Position numbers and translations under genes: made by a program. Under the pieces are notes generated by a model. It made no database searches. It had not been told where the DNA came from and was given only the letters and a program-made list of their open reading frames with translations. A stretch of 64,000 nt of DNA from the NCBI GenBank assembly GCA_017642485.1, contig JAGCPC010000046.1, forward strand, positions 1 through 64,000, in the 5' to 3' direction. The DNA is from Prevotella sp. Lineage in GTDB: Bacteria > Bacteroidota > Bacteroidia > Bacteroidales > Bacteroidaceae. Below, in pieces: positions 9,569 through 17,912 of the stretch (the first letter of the stretch is position 1; each line of letters opens with the position of its first letter).

Positions 9569-10795
9569 TCGTTGGACTTCATTAGGCTCCATAAAGACAA
9601 GGACTTACGCTCTCTCGCATTTCAGAAGATGCCAGAGGGCGTTAGTCGAATGTGGGCGCTCCAACAGATAGAGGGTTACCAACTTGCCAAGAAGAAACTT
9701 CCACAGTGGGCACACCTATTCGCTGAAGGCAAGGACATACACTTCCCACCACACATCTCAATGGAGCAGTGCTCCAGCGAAGCCACGGCAAAGTACAAGG
9801 CTGCTATCATCAATCGTGAACTGCCAATTGCCAACTGTCAATTATCAACTATCAACTATCAACTATTGATAGATCTCACTGGTGGCTACGGCATTGACTT
9901 CTCTTATATGGCACCCCACTTCGATAGGAGCATCTATGTAGAGAGAAATGAGGAACTATGCGCCATAGCCAAACATAATTTCGAATTATTAGGACTACGC
10001 AACACTGAGGTCGTCAATGCTAACTGCGAGGAATATCTCTCTCATCATGTGGGTATCACTCCTCAGACTGTAATATTCCTCGACCCAGCACGACGTGACA
10101 GCGCAGGAGGCAAGGTTTATCGTATAGAGGACTGCACGCCGAACCTCGTCGTGCTGCAAGACACGCTGTTCGACATTGCCCACACCGTCATGGTGAAGCT
10201 ATCGCCCATGCTCGACATCACCCAGGCCCTACGCACCCTACGCAATGTCAGCGACATACATATAGTGAGTGTCAAGGGTGAGTGTAAGGAACTCCTCTTT
10301 ATCATGCACAGGGAAGAGCCCGCCTCTCTCACTTACCACTGCGTAAACCTTGAAACTGAGGAGGAATATTTTCAACATAACACGACGTCAGAGCCCCAAT
10401 ATGATAATGTACAGGTATGCCGACATATAGAGCCTGGCACTATCCTCTTTGAACCCAATGCCTCAATCCTTAAGGCTGGACTTCAAGACACTTTCGGCGC
10501 ACATTATGGTTTGCACAAGCTCCATCCCAATAGCAATCTCTACATCGGAGATGCGCCGATAGATCACGTGCCAGCACGCCAATTCCGCATTGTTGCTATC
10601 AGCGACTTTAGTAAGTCGTCTATCAAAAATTTCCTCAAGGATATTAAACAGGCAAATCTCACTATTCGCAATTTCCCATCCACCGTCATACAGCTGCGCC
10701 AGCGACTCAAAATAAAAGAAGGAGGTAACGACTATCTATTCGCCACCACCATCGCAGATGATTCACACGTACTGATACGATGCGTGAAAGAATAA
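9560..10795 (+). CDS. THUMP-like class I SAM-dependent methyltransferase
   Basis: A 411-residue protein with a Rossmann-type methyltransferase core: LTGGYGIDFSYMA (SAM-binding, about residues 112-124), IYVERNEELCAIAKHNF, and FLDPARRDSAGGKVYRIEDC (about 172-191), where DPAR resembles the DPPR/NPPY active-site motif. The C-terminal third matches the THUMP-like domain of Bacteroidetes homologues, which suggests RNA methylation; the substrate is unknown. The only plausible start is TTG at 9560, inside a heptamer array; the following residues (LDFIRLHKDKDLRSLAFQ) match the family's N-terminus. A second heptamer block (nt 9819-9867) inserts about 16 residues (PIANCQLSTINYQLL) just before the SAM-binding strand. 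Its stop lies 11 bases from the convergent EEP gene. Confidence 0.82.
   Translation: MRLSLDFIRLHKDKDLRSLAFQKMPEGVSRMWALQQIEGYQLAKKKLPQWAHLFAEGKDIHFPPHISMEQCSSEATAKYKAAIINRELPIANCQLSTINYQLLIDLTGGYGIDFSYMAPHFDRSIYVERNEELCAIAKHNFELLGLRNTEVVNANCEEYLSHHVGITPQTVIFLDPARRDSAGGKVYRIEDCTPNLVVLQDTLFDIAHTVMVKLSPMLDITQALRTLRNVSDIHIVSVKGECKELLFIMHREEPASLTYHCVNLETEEEYFQHNTTSEPQYDNVQVCRHIEPGTILFEPNASILKAGLQDTFGAHYGLHKLHPNSNLYIGDAPIDHVPARQFRIVAISDFSKSSIKNFLKDIKQANLTIRNFPSTVIQLRQRLKIKEGGNDYLFATTIADDSHVLIRCVKE
9819..9867 (+). repeat. Heptamer block inside the methyltransferase gene
   Basis: Seven 7-bp units (AACTGCC, AATTGCC, AACTGTC, AATTATC, AACTATC x2, AACTATT) lie in frame. 49 bp is not itself a multiple of three, so flanking bases complete the frame. 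The unit is the same as the CAATTGT / TAGTTGA arrays elsewhere. Confidence 0.9.
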
Positions 10796-10806
10796 AGTTG
10801 ACAGAA

Positions 10807-11790
10807 TCATTTTTCTTGAAATAGGAAATGGAGTACCAAGGGCAAATGATCGCTGACACCACCATGATAGTGGGGACCAAGGAAAGTACGACGGGGATGC
10901 ATGTGTCCTGCTTCATCACTTTCTAAAAGCCATGGGGCATCATGAATAAAGCACTGAAGGGAAACAATGTTGGGAGAAATGAAGATATGGTCGAGACTCT
11001 CCCAATGATGCTGATAACAGTATGTGCCGAGGACGTCATCTGGATGAAACTTGCCAACAGCATGGGATGATATCTCAGTAAAACCTGCAGATACAATATT
11101 CTTGATGGACTTGTTGTAGCTGTAGTCGTTAAAATCACCCATTATCAGGATATGAGGCATCACACTGGTAGTACGTAAGGAATCGATCTTGCTAAGCAGT
11201 CTGTCGCAGACGAGCAAGCGATATGGCTCTGTAAGTGCAGCACCTCCAGAACGGCTGGGAGCATGAACGATGAAAGTATGAAGTGTGTCACCCAAAGCCG
11301 TGCGCAGGGTAGCATGGAGTATATTACGCGTGGGACGCTGCTGTGGCATGGGGGGTATGACTATCTGTTCGCTATGTAGCAGTTGGATGCGAAAGGGATT
11401 GTATAACAACGCGACGTCAATGCCTCTTACATCTGGCGAACAGGTCATGGTGTACCGATAGTAGGCACCACGCAGCATACTATGATAAACAAGGTCATGG
11501 AGCACGCTGTCATTTTCTACTTCCATGAGTGCTACGAGGTCGGGCAGTGACCAATCAGTTCCCTCTCCACCACACTGTACTATGGTCTTACCTATATCAT
11601 TGAGTTTCTGACGGTAGCGCGAAAATGTCCAATGGCGCTCACCAACAGGTAGAAAATCCATATCATGCTTCAGCGTGTCATGGTGCACATCAAAGAGATT
11701 CTCACAGTTGTATGACACAGCAGTATAGTGCCTCTGTGCTGACAACGTTAACGATAACGTCAACAATAACAATAACGAGAACCTTTTCAA
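10807..11790 (-). CDS. Secreted endonuclease/exonuclease/phosphatase family protein
   Basis: A 327-residue EEP-superfamily phosphoesterase with a signal peptide (MKRFSLLLLLTLSLTLSAQ). Catalytic-fold motifs are YNCENLFDVHHD (metal-binding Asn/Glu), LMEVEND, HAPSRSGG, IMGDFNDYS and the terminal GVSDHLPLVLHF with the general-base His. Such Bacteroidetes proteins are exported and may cleave nucleic acids or phospholipids; the substrate is not visible here. The hydrophobic core of the signal peptide is encoded by 6-bp repeat units (nt 11744-11783). A heptamer array begins immediately upstream of the ATG, so the promoter is not identifiable. It converges on the methyltransferase gene. Confidence 0.85.
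   Translation of the reverse strand: MKRFSLLLLLTLSLTLSAQRHYTAVSYNCENLFDVHHDTLKHDMDFLPVGERHWTFSRYRQKLNDIGKTIVQCGGEGTDWSLPDLVALMEVENDSVLHDLVYHSMLRGAYYRYTMTCSPDVRGIDVALLYNPFRIQLLHSEQIVIPPMPQQRPTRNILHATLRTALGDTLHTFIVHAPSRSGGAALTEPYRLLVCDRLLSKIDSLRTTSVMPHILIMGDFNDYSYNKSIKNIVSAGFTEISSHAVGKFHPDDVLGTYCYQHHWESLDHIFISPNIVSLQCFIHDAPWLLESDEAGHMHPRRTFLGPHYHGGVSDHLPLVLHFLFQEK
11744..11783 (-). repeat. Hexamer repeat forming the signal-peptide core of the EEP gene
   Basis: Units of GTTAACGATAAC / AACAATAAC type (6-bp periodicity) are read on the minus strand as alternating Leu/Thr/Ser codons and make up the h-region LLLLLTLSLTL. Confidence 0.7.
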
Positions 11791-11857
11791 TGTTCAATAT
11801 TCAATGTTCAATATTCAATGTTCAATATTCAATGTTCAATATTCAATGTTCAATATC
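11788..11857. repeat. Perfect 14-bp (2 x 7) tandem array
   Basis: Ten heptamers alternate CAATGTT and CAATATT (five copies of a 14-bp unit, last base varying). They fill nearly the whole gap between the trkH stop and the EEP start. It is the most homogeneous array in the window and therefore probably young or length-variable. Confidence 0.95.
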
Positions 11858-11862
11858 TTGTC

Positions 11863-13326
11863 TCACCTATCCTGCCAAAATGTGGGAGTGAAGATAATGA
11901 GTACGGAAAATATCTCAAGACGTCCCATAAGCATCAGGATGGAGCATATCCACTTAGCGAAGTCGGGGAGCTGATTCCATGACATGGTGGGACCTATCTC
12001 AAGTCCCAGGGTAGGACCCACATTGCTGAGGGTGGAGATGGTGATGGTGATCGCATTAGTATTGTCAACGCCTGCTGCAATCATGGAAAAAGCACAGACA
12101 ATACACAACAGGCAATAGACGGAAAGAAACGCCAATAGAGTGACCCTATGCTGCATTGGAACATTGGCTCCTGCAAAGCGCAGGGGTAACACAGCCTTAG
12201 GATGGAGCATCTGACGGAACTCATTGCGGATGACCTTGAGTAGCATAACACAACGTATGCTTTTGAAACCACCAGAGGTACTACCTGCACAGGCACCCAT
12301 AAACATACACACGGCAAGCACCACCCATGTGACATGAGGCCACTTAGCGGCATCGTCATTGAACAGTCCCGTAGTTGTAATGAATGATACAACCTGATAG
12401 ATACCACAACGGAAGGCGTGCTCTATGTCATAATCGTTGCTCACAACAAGCATGATGGTGATGAAGGATGTAAATAGCGCCACCATGAACATGTAGAACT
12501 TCAACTCAGAATTGGTAAAGAAACTCTTCGCTTCACGACGTATGATAAAACGATAAAGCAATATGAAATTGATACCAGAGATAAAACAGAACAGAGTGGA
12601 AACGTACTCCAAGGCTGGGTTATTGAAATACTCTATGCTGGCATTGTGGGTAGAGAAGCCACCCGTGGCAATGGTGGTCATAGAGTAATTGATACTGTCA
12701 AACCAGTTCATGCCAAGAACCTTGTAACTGGCTACACAGGCGATGCTCAACGTAAAGAATATCACCCAAATGGACTTGGCGGAAGTGGAGAGTTTGGGAT
12801 GTAGTTTGGACTTGATAGGACCCGTAGCTTCAGCGGTAAAAACCTTCACAGAACCACCGACAAGGGATGGTAGTACGGCGATGGTAAAGAAAACGATACC
12901 CAAGCCTCCTATCCACTGTGTGAAGGATCGCCAAAAAAGAATGCCGCGAGGCAGATCCTCTACATCGTCAAAGATGGTGGCACCCGTAGTGGTGAAACCA
13001 GACATGGTCTCAAAATAAGCATTCGTAAAATTGTCAATATATCCACCGATGAGGAAGGGTAACGAACCAAAGAGACTGAAAAAACTCCACGACAGAGTGA
13101 CAACGAGAAAGGCATCACGACGACTCATAGTGTTGTCAGCCTTGTTGCCGATAAAATGGAATATTGTAGCACCAAAGAGGGAGACAAGGATGGAAACAAC
13201 AAAAGAATACATGGCATCTTCGTGATATCCTAATGACACAAAGAAGCACACGAGCATAAAGAGCGACTCCAAAATGAGTAGCGAACCCAGAATCTTAGAT
13301 ATAAGTCGATAGTTGATAGTTGACAA
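11863..13326 (-). CDS. trkH: Trk-type potassium uptake membrane subunit TrkH
   Basis: A 487-residue polytopic K+ channel-like subunit of the Trk system, in the inner membrane. Four P-loop-like segments are visible, including SGFTTTGATIFDDVE, TTIATGGFSTHN, VSFITTTGLFNDD and STLSNVGPTLGLEIG; the TTG/NVG triplets are selectivity-filter signatures. trkA lies 24 bases upstream on the same strand. The only usable start is TTG at 13326; an in-frame TAA precedes it at 13341-13339. The start codon and first codons (STINY) lie inside a heptamer block, so the native start region appears to have been overwritten by the repeat. The C-terminus ends just before the 14-bp array. Confidence 0.92.
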   Translation of the reverse strand: MSTINYRLISKILGSLLILESLFMLVCFFVSLGYHEDAMYSFVVSILVSLFGATIFHFIGNKADNTMSRRDAFLVVTLSWSFFSLFGSLPFLIGGYIDNFTNAYFETMSGFTTTGATIFDDVEDLPRGILFWRSFTQWIGGLGIVFFTIAVLPSLVGGSVKVFTAEATGPIKSKLHPKLSTSAKSIWVIFFTLSIACVASYKVLGMNWFDSINYSMTTIATGGFSTHNASIEYFNNPALEYVSTLFCFISGINFILLYRFIIRREAKSFFTNSELKFYMFMVALFTSFITIMLVVSNDYDIEHAFRCGIYQVVSFITTTGLFNDDAAKWPHVTWVVLAVCMFMGACAGSTSGGFKSIRCVMLLKVIRNEFRQMLHPKAVLPLRFAGANVPMQHRVTLLAFLSVYCLLCIVCAFSMIAAGVDNTNAITITISTLSNVGPTLGLEIGPTMSWNQLPDFAKWICSILMLMGRLEIFSVLIIFTPTFWQDR

Positions 13327-13337
13327 TTGACAATTAT
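13307..13337. repeat. Heptamer array containing the trkH start codon
   Basis: TAGTTGA / CAATTGA units cover the trkH TTG start and the trkA-trkH junction. Confidence 0.85.
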
Positions 13338-13350
13338 ATTATAGGTGGAG

Positions 13351-14697
13351 TTAATTAAACAATTTTTCTATCCTCTTTACCTCTGTGTTGTGACAGAATA
13401 CAACAACAATATCGCCTGGCTGCACTTGTGTGGCACCGCTTACGAGCATCCCCTCACCATCACGCACAAGACCGCCGATGGTGCATCCCTTGGGAAGGGA
13501 TAGCTCATAAATCTTTTTCTTTGTGATAGGCGAACCTTTCTGTGCAGTAAACTCTGCTACATCTGCACGTGCCTGCATGAGGAAACGCAGATTAGTGGCG
13601 CAGCCCTCGAGCATCATCTCGTAGATACGTGAGGCCGCTATGGCTTTCTTATTGATAATAGTGCCTATATCAAGACTCTCTGCCATGTCGATGTAATCAA
13701 CGTTTTCCACCACCGCAACAGTCTTGCGTACTCCTAAGCGCTTGGCAGCCAGACAAGCGAGGATATTGGTCTCGCTACTGCCTGTGAGTGCTACGAATGC
13801 CTGGGTGTTACGTATGCCTTCTTCAAGGAGTAAAGAGGTGTCACGTGCATCGCCATTGATGACAAGTTCTCCCCTGCCAGGCAACAAATCGCCTAACTTC
13901 TCACAACGTTGTGGGTCAATCTCTATAATCTTTAGCCTCATATACTCGGGCATAGTATGAGCTGTGCGCAAGGCGCACTTGCCACCTCCCATTATCATAA
14001 CGTTGCTGACATCAGTATAATCTTCCTTACCTACCATACGGCGCACATAGGGTATGTACTCCCGTGTAGTCATGAAGTAGGCCATATCATAAAGTTGAAG
14101 CGAGTCATTGCCTCCTGGGACGATGGTCTCACTCCCTCGTTTGATGGCAACGACATGGTAGGGCTCGTCGGCACCACACACCTCCTTGAGGGGTCGATTG
14201 AGGATGAGACAACTCTCACGAAGTTTTATACCGAGCATAATTAATGCTCCACCGTGCACATCCCATCGCTGGCGCACCCACGACATCTTAAGTCCGTTGA
14301 TGATATCCTGCGCAGCGAGCATCTCTGGATATATGACAGAATCGATACCCATACGTCGTAAGGTCTCCTCGTTCTTGGGCATGGCATACTCATAATCCTC
14401 GACCTTTGCCACAGTCTGTTTGGCGCCAAGTGATTTGGCAATAGAACAGGCACACATATTGACTTCCTGGTCGTTGGTGACTGCGATAAATAGTTCGGCA
14501 TCACCAACATTGATGTCACGTAACGACTTGATGCTTATAGGTGATGCTTCATAGGTAAGCAGGTCGAGGTCGGGATCGAGATTGCTAAGCGCCTCAGCAT
14601 CGTCATCAATAATGGTGATATCCTCACTGCCTGTGCGTCCAAGTAGTGATGCGAGGTAGTTGCCTACCGCCTGTGCTCCTGCAATTATTATCTTCAT
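13351..14697 (-). CDS. trkA: Trk potassium uptake regulatory subunit TrkA
   Basis: A 448-residue cytoplasmic gating subunit of the Trk K+ uptake system with two tandem RCK units. The first TrkA_N Rossmann fold starts at the N-terminus (KIIIAGAQAVGNYLASLL, with AIDDD-type acidic end ITIIDDDAEAL). A TrkA_C domain follows, then a second TrkA_N (VMIMGGGKCALRTAH, about residue 233) and a second TrkA_C ending in VVVFCHNTEVKRIEKLF. The glycine-rich loops are somewhat degenerate. Its pairing with trkH supports the call. It is preceded by dxs (9 bp) on the same strand. Confidence 0.93.
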   Translation of the reverse strand: MKIIIAGAQAVGNYLASLLGRTGSEDITIIDDDAEALSNLDPDLDLLTYEASPISIKSLRDINVGDAELFIAVTNDQEVNMCACSIAKSLGAKQTVAKVEDYEYAMPKNEETLRRMGIDSVIYPEMLAAQDIINGLKMSWVRQRWDVHGGALIMLGIKLRESCLILNRPLKEVCGADEPYHVVAIKRGSETIVPGGNDSLQLYDMAYFMTTREYIPYVRRMVGKEDYTDVSNVMIMGGGKCALRTAHTMPEYMRLKIIEIDPQRCEKLGDLLPGRGELVINGDARDTSLLLEEGIRNTQAFVALTGSSETNILACLAAKRLGVRKTVAVVENVDYIDMAESLDIGTIINKKAIAASRIYEMMLEGCATNLRFLMQARADVAEFTAQKGSPITKKKIYELSLPKGCTIGGLVRDGEGMLVSGATQVQPGDIVVVFCHNTEVKRIEKLFN

Positions 14698-14706
14698 GAC
14701 ACTTTA

Positions 14707-16626
14707 TTATACAGTTTTCCTTAACTCATTTACTATGCTCTCTGCATCTATTCCTACGAGGTGCTGCAACTGTTGCACTGTGCCGTGCTCAACAAACTCG
14801 GTAGTGGGGAGTCCGAGGCGTACAACCTCTGGGTGCATATCGTGGTCGGCAAAGAACTCAAGTACAGCAGAACCGAGTCCTCCGTCCTTGACACCGTCTT
14901 CTATGGTGATGACACGTCGGCACTGCTTCCCTACCTTATGCAGTATAGAAGTATCAAGGGGCTTGAGATAACGCATATCATAGTGTACTATGCTGGCACG
15001 TTCATCAGGTGTGAGCATGGAGAGTGCCTCTTGCACGTTATTTCCCACCGTACCTATCGACAACACCGCAGTTTCAGCATTATCGTTATTGTTTTCGTCT
15101 TCGTTTTCGTTATCGTTAACAACCCTTCCCTTACCTACCTCAAGGGGCTCCAGAGGGCATTGCCAGTCTTCTATCACACCGCAACCACGAGGATAACGTA
15201 TTACGACAGGGCCCTGGTCGGGCAACTGTGCCGTGTACATCATACGACGCAGTTCGTGCTCGTTCATTGGAGCACAGATAGTGAGATTGGGTATAGGACG
15301 TAGCGCTGCAAGGTCGAATGCTCCATGATGCGTAGCCCCATCCTCACCTACTATGCCGGCACGATCGAGACACAGTACTACATTTAACTGTTCAATGGCG
15401 ACATCGTGTATGATATTGTCATAGGCACGTTGTGAGAAGGCACTATATATATTGCAGAATGGTACAAGCCCCTCTTTTGCCATACCTGCAGAGAAGGTGA
15501 CGGCATGTCCCTCCGCGATGCCAACATCAAAGGCTCTTTCGGGCATGACATCCATCATTATGTTCATAGAACATCCCGTAGGCATAGCAGGGGTGACACC
15601 CACAATTTTATCGTTGGCACGTGCCAATTCGACGAGTGTCTTACCAAAAACATCCTGATACTTCAGCGTCTTGTTGGCCGACGTCTCCTGTATGCGTTCT
15701 CCCGTATCGGCATCAAACTTACCTGGAGCATGCCATATCGTGGCAGAACGTTCTGCTGGTTCATATCCCTTGCCCTTTACGGTGTGTATGTGTAGCAGTT
15801 TGGGACCACTCATACCCTTGAGTTGGCGGAGTACTCTAACGAGTTCCTTGACATCATTGCCATCTACGGGTCCGAAGTAGCGTATGTTCATACCCTCAAA
15901 GACGTTGGCTTGAGGCGAGAGTGCCGCTTTTAGGGCATTGCCCATGCGTATGGTCTTCTTACGGGTATTCTCATCGAGCCATCCATGTTTCCTGAGCCAT
16001 CGTGCCACTCCGTTACGCCAACGGTTGTACGACTCATTGGTATTGAGTGATAAGAGATACTGCTTCATGCCTCCGACACTGCGGTCGATGGACATATTAT
16101 TATCGTTGAGGATGATTAGCAGATCGTTGGGCGAAGAAGATACATTGTTGAGTCCCTCAAAAGCCAATCCACCACTCATAGAACCGTCGCCGATAACTGC
16201 TACTACATGACGCTTACGCCCTGATAGGTTGTCGGCTACCGCCATACCGAGTGCAGCACTGATACTGTTTGAGGCATGACCGCATGTAAAGGTGTCGTAC
16301 TCACTCTCCTGTGGTGACGGGAAGGGGTGCAGTCCACCTAATTTGCGGTTGGTAGAGAATATACTGCGACGTCCCGTCAGTATCTTGTGTCCGTATGCCT
16401 GATGCCCAACATCCCACACTATGCGGTCGTAGGGCGTATCATAGACGTAATGCAACGCCACGGTGAGTTCGGTGACACCGAGACTGGATGCAAGGTGTCC
16501 AGGATTGACGGAGAGTTCCTTGACGATATCATCGCGTAGCTCCGAACAAACATCCGACAGAGCCTCCACATCGAGAGTGCGAAGGTCTGCCGGATAGTTT
16601 ATATTATTTAGGTATTTGTATTCCAA
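14707..16626 (-). CDS. dxs: 1-deoxy-D-xylulose-5-phosphate synthase
   Basis: Condenses pyruvate and glyceraldehyde 3-phosphate to DXP, the first step of the MEP isoprenoid pathway, using thiamine diphosphate. The 639-residue protein shows the TPP motif [16 protein letters not shown] ending in NDNNMSI, the transketolase pyrimidine-binding region [15 protein letters not shown], and the C-terminal domain with [10 protein letters not shown]. The start is TTG at 16626 ([17 protein letters not shown] matches the family N-terminus); the sequence just upstream is a short heptamer block. Between GKGRVV and ETAVLSIGT an Asn/Asp/Glu run ([14 protein letters not shown]) is encoded by 6-bp repeats at 15079-15123 and looks like an insertion at the domain junction. 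The gene lies in a minus-strand run asd-dxs-trkA-trkH. Confidence 0.95.
   Translation of the reverse strand: MEYKYLNNINYPADLRTLDVEALSDVCSELRDDIVKELSVNPGHLASSLGVTELTVALHYVYDTPYDRIVWDVGHQAYGHKILTGRRSIFSTNRKLGGLHPFPSPQESEYDTFTCGHASNSISAALGMAVADNLSGRKRHVVAVIGDGSMSGGLAFEGLNNVSSSPNDLLIILNDNNMSIDRSVGGMKQYLLSLNTNESYNRWRNGVARWLRKHGWLDENTRKKTIRMGNALKAALSPQANVFEGMNIRYFGPVDGNDVKELVRVLRQLKGMSGPKLLHIHTVKGKGYEPAERSATIWHAPGKFDADTGERIQETSANKTLKYQDVFGKTLVELARANDKIVGVTPAMPTGCSMNIMMDVMPERAFDVGIAEGHAVTFSAGMAKEGLVPFCNIYSAFSQRAYDNIIHDVAIEQLNVVLCLDRAGIVGEDGATHHGAFDLAALRPIPNLTICAPMNEHELRRMMYTAQLPDQGPVVIRYPRGCGVIEDWQCPLEPLEVGKGRVVNDNENEDENNNDNAETAVLSIGTVGNNVQEALSMLTPDERASIVHYDMRYLKPLDTSILHKVGKQCRRVITIEDGVKDGGLGSAVLEFFADHDMHPEVVRLGLPTTEFVEHGTVQQLQHLVGIDAESIVNELRKTV
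15079..15123 (-). repeat. Hexamer repeat inside dxs
   Basis: TATCGT / TTCGTT / TTCGTC units (6-bp period) are read in frame as an Asn/Asp/Glu-rich linker. The same unit forms the intergenic array at 35694-35776. Confidence 0.85.
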
Positions 16627-16630
16627 AACC

Positions 16631-16646
16631 TAATTGTCAATTGTCT
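16631..16646. repeat. Short heptamer block before dxs
   Basis: Two units of the CAATTGT family (TAATTGT, CAATTGT) directly precede the dxs TTG start, in the 23-bp asd-dxs gap. Confidence 0.7.
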
Positions 16647-16649
16647 TTT

Positions 16650-17708
16650 TTACTTCACATTGCCCACCTTGATGAGGTACTCGGCAATCTGGACAGCGTT
16701 GAGTGCTGCACCCTTCTTAATCTGGTCGCCAGAGAGCCAGAAGGTAAGGCCGTTATCATTGGCGAGGTCTTCGCGTACACGTCCGACATATACGTCGTCC
16801 TTGCCTGCAGTATATAATGGCATAGGGTAAGGAAGTCCTGCCATTGTCTCCTGTGAAGCATCGGCACATGCCTTAGCACCTACCTTCTTTGGATCGTCGA
16901 TGAGCGTCACTCCCTGCGCATTGCGCAAAGCCTCCTGTGCAGCCTCAACGGAAATCTTTTCTTCTGTCTCGATCCACACTGCCTCGGAGTGTGCACGAAG
17001 TGATGAGATGCGCACGCACATAGCCGAACAACGTGCATCGGTGTGCATGATTTTCTTTGTCTCATTGAACATCTTCATCTCCTCCTTGGTATAGCCGTTG
17101 TCCTGGAATACGTCAATCTGAGGTATCACATTGTAAGCAAGTTGGTAGGCGAACTTGTTCACCGTAGGCTGCTGGTCATTAGCCAATTCCTTATACTGCT
17201 GTTGCAATTCTGCCATAGCAGCTGCACCGGCGCCAGAGGCTGACTGGTATGAGGCGATATGAATACGCTTGATATGTGAGAGTTGCTCGAGTGGCTGCAG
17301 ACATACTACCATCATGATAGTGGTACAGTTAGGGTTGGCAATAATGCCACGAGGACGATTGAGGGCATCCTCGGCATTGCACTCAGGTACTACGAGAGGT
17401 ACGTCGGAATCCATACGGAAGGCGCTGGAATTATCAATCATCACGGCACCATACTTGGTGATATCCTCGCAAAACTCCTTTGATGTGCCAGCACCTGCAG
17501 AGGTGAAGGCTATGTCAACGTCTTTAAAATCATCGTTGTGCTGAAGGAGTTTCACCTCATATTCCTTACCGCGGAAGGTGTATCGGGTGCCAGCAGAACG
17601 CTGCGAACCAAAGAGCACCAATTCGTCAAGAGGGAAGTTTCTTTCGTCAAGGACACGGAGAAACTCCTGTCCTACGGCGCCTGATGCGCCAACAATTGCT
17701 ACTTTCAT
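16650..17708 (-). CDS. asd: Aspartate-semialdehyde dehydrogenase
   Basis: Reduces aspartyl-4-phosphate to the semialdehyde for lysine/diaminopimelate, threonine and methionine synthesis. The 352-residue protein has the NADP-binding [14 protein letters not shown] at the N-terminus, the catalytic cysteine in [11 protein letters not shown] (about residue 128) and the conserved [13 protein letters not shown]. Length is normal. It is transcribed from a TAnnTTTG-type box at 17765-17772 (minus strand), divergent from the antiporter gene. dxs follows 23 bp downstream and may be co-transcribed. Confidence 0.96.
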   Translation of the reverse strand: MKVAIVGASGAVGQEFLRVLDERNFPLDELVLFGSQRSAGTRYTFRGKEYEVKLLQHNDDFKDVDIAFTSAGAGTSKEFCEDITKYGAVMIDNSSAFRMDSDVPLVVPECNAEDALNRPRGIIANPNCTTIMMVVCLQPLEQLSHIKRIHIASYQSASGAGAAAMAELQQQYKELANDQQPTVNKFAYQLAYNVIPQIDVFQDNGYTKEEMKMFNETKKIMHTDARCSAMCVRISSLRAHSEAVWIETEEKISVEAAQEALRNAQGVTLIDDPKKVGAKACADASQETMAGLPYPMPLYTAGKDDVYVGRVREDLANDNGLTFWLSGDQIKKGAALNAVQIAEYLIKVGNVK

Positions 17709-17764
17709 TTCTTTTTTTTGCTGTATTTATTATATTATGTGTCGATTATATCAATATTGTGGGG

Positions 17765-17772
17765 CAAAATTA
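17765..17772 (-). promoter_or_regulatory. -7 box for asd
   Basis: Read on the minus strand this is TAATTTTG followed by C, matching TAnnTTTG. It gives a leader of about 50 nt before the asd ATG at 17708. Confidence 0.6.
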
Positions 17773-17780
17773 CAAAAAAA

Positions 17781-17841
17781 TAACGAAAACGAAAACTAAA
17801 ATCGAAAAAAGTTAATGTTCCTGTTCCCGTTACCGTTATTT
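17781..17841. repeat. Hexamer-type repeat between asd and the antiporter
   Basis: Degenerate AACGAA / AAACGAAAAC and GTTCCC / GTTACC / GTTATT units fill the space between two divergent promoter boxes. Confidence 0.6.
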
Positions 17842-17846
17842 TTTCG

Positions 17847-17854
17847 TACCTTTG
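17847..17854 (+). promoter_or_regulatory. -7 box for the CPA2 antiporter gene
   Basis: TACCTTTG followed by CA matches TAnnTTTG. It predicts a leader of about 50 nt before the ATG at 17913. Confidence 0.6.
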
Positions 17855-17912
17855 CACTTGATTATAGCACCAAAAGCGCGCGTTTTTCCCAGACTTTCTA
17901 TCTTTAAATACA

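Noticed and set aside
14761..15303. Plus-strand 180-codon ORF opposite dxs
   Set aside because: Shadow frame of dxs, whose TPP and C-terminal domain motifs are intact on the minus strand.
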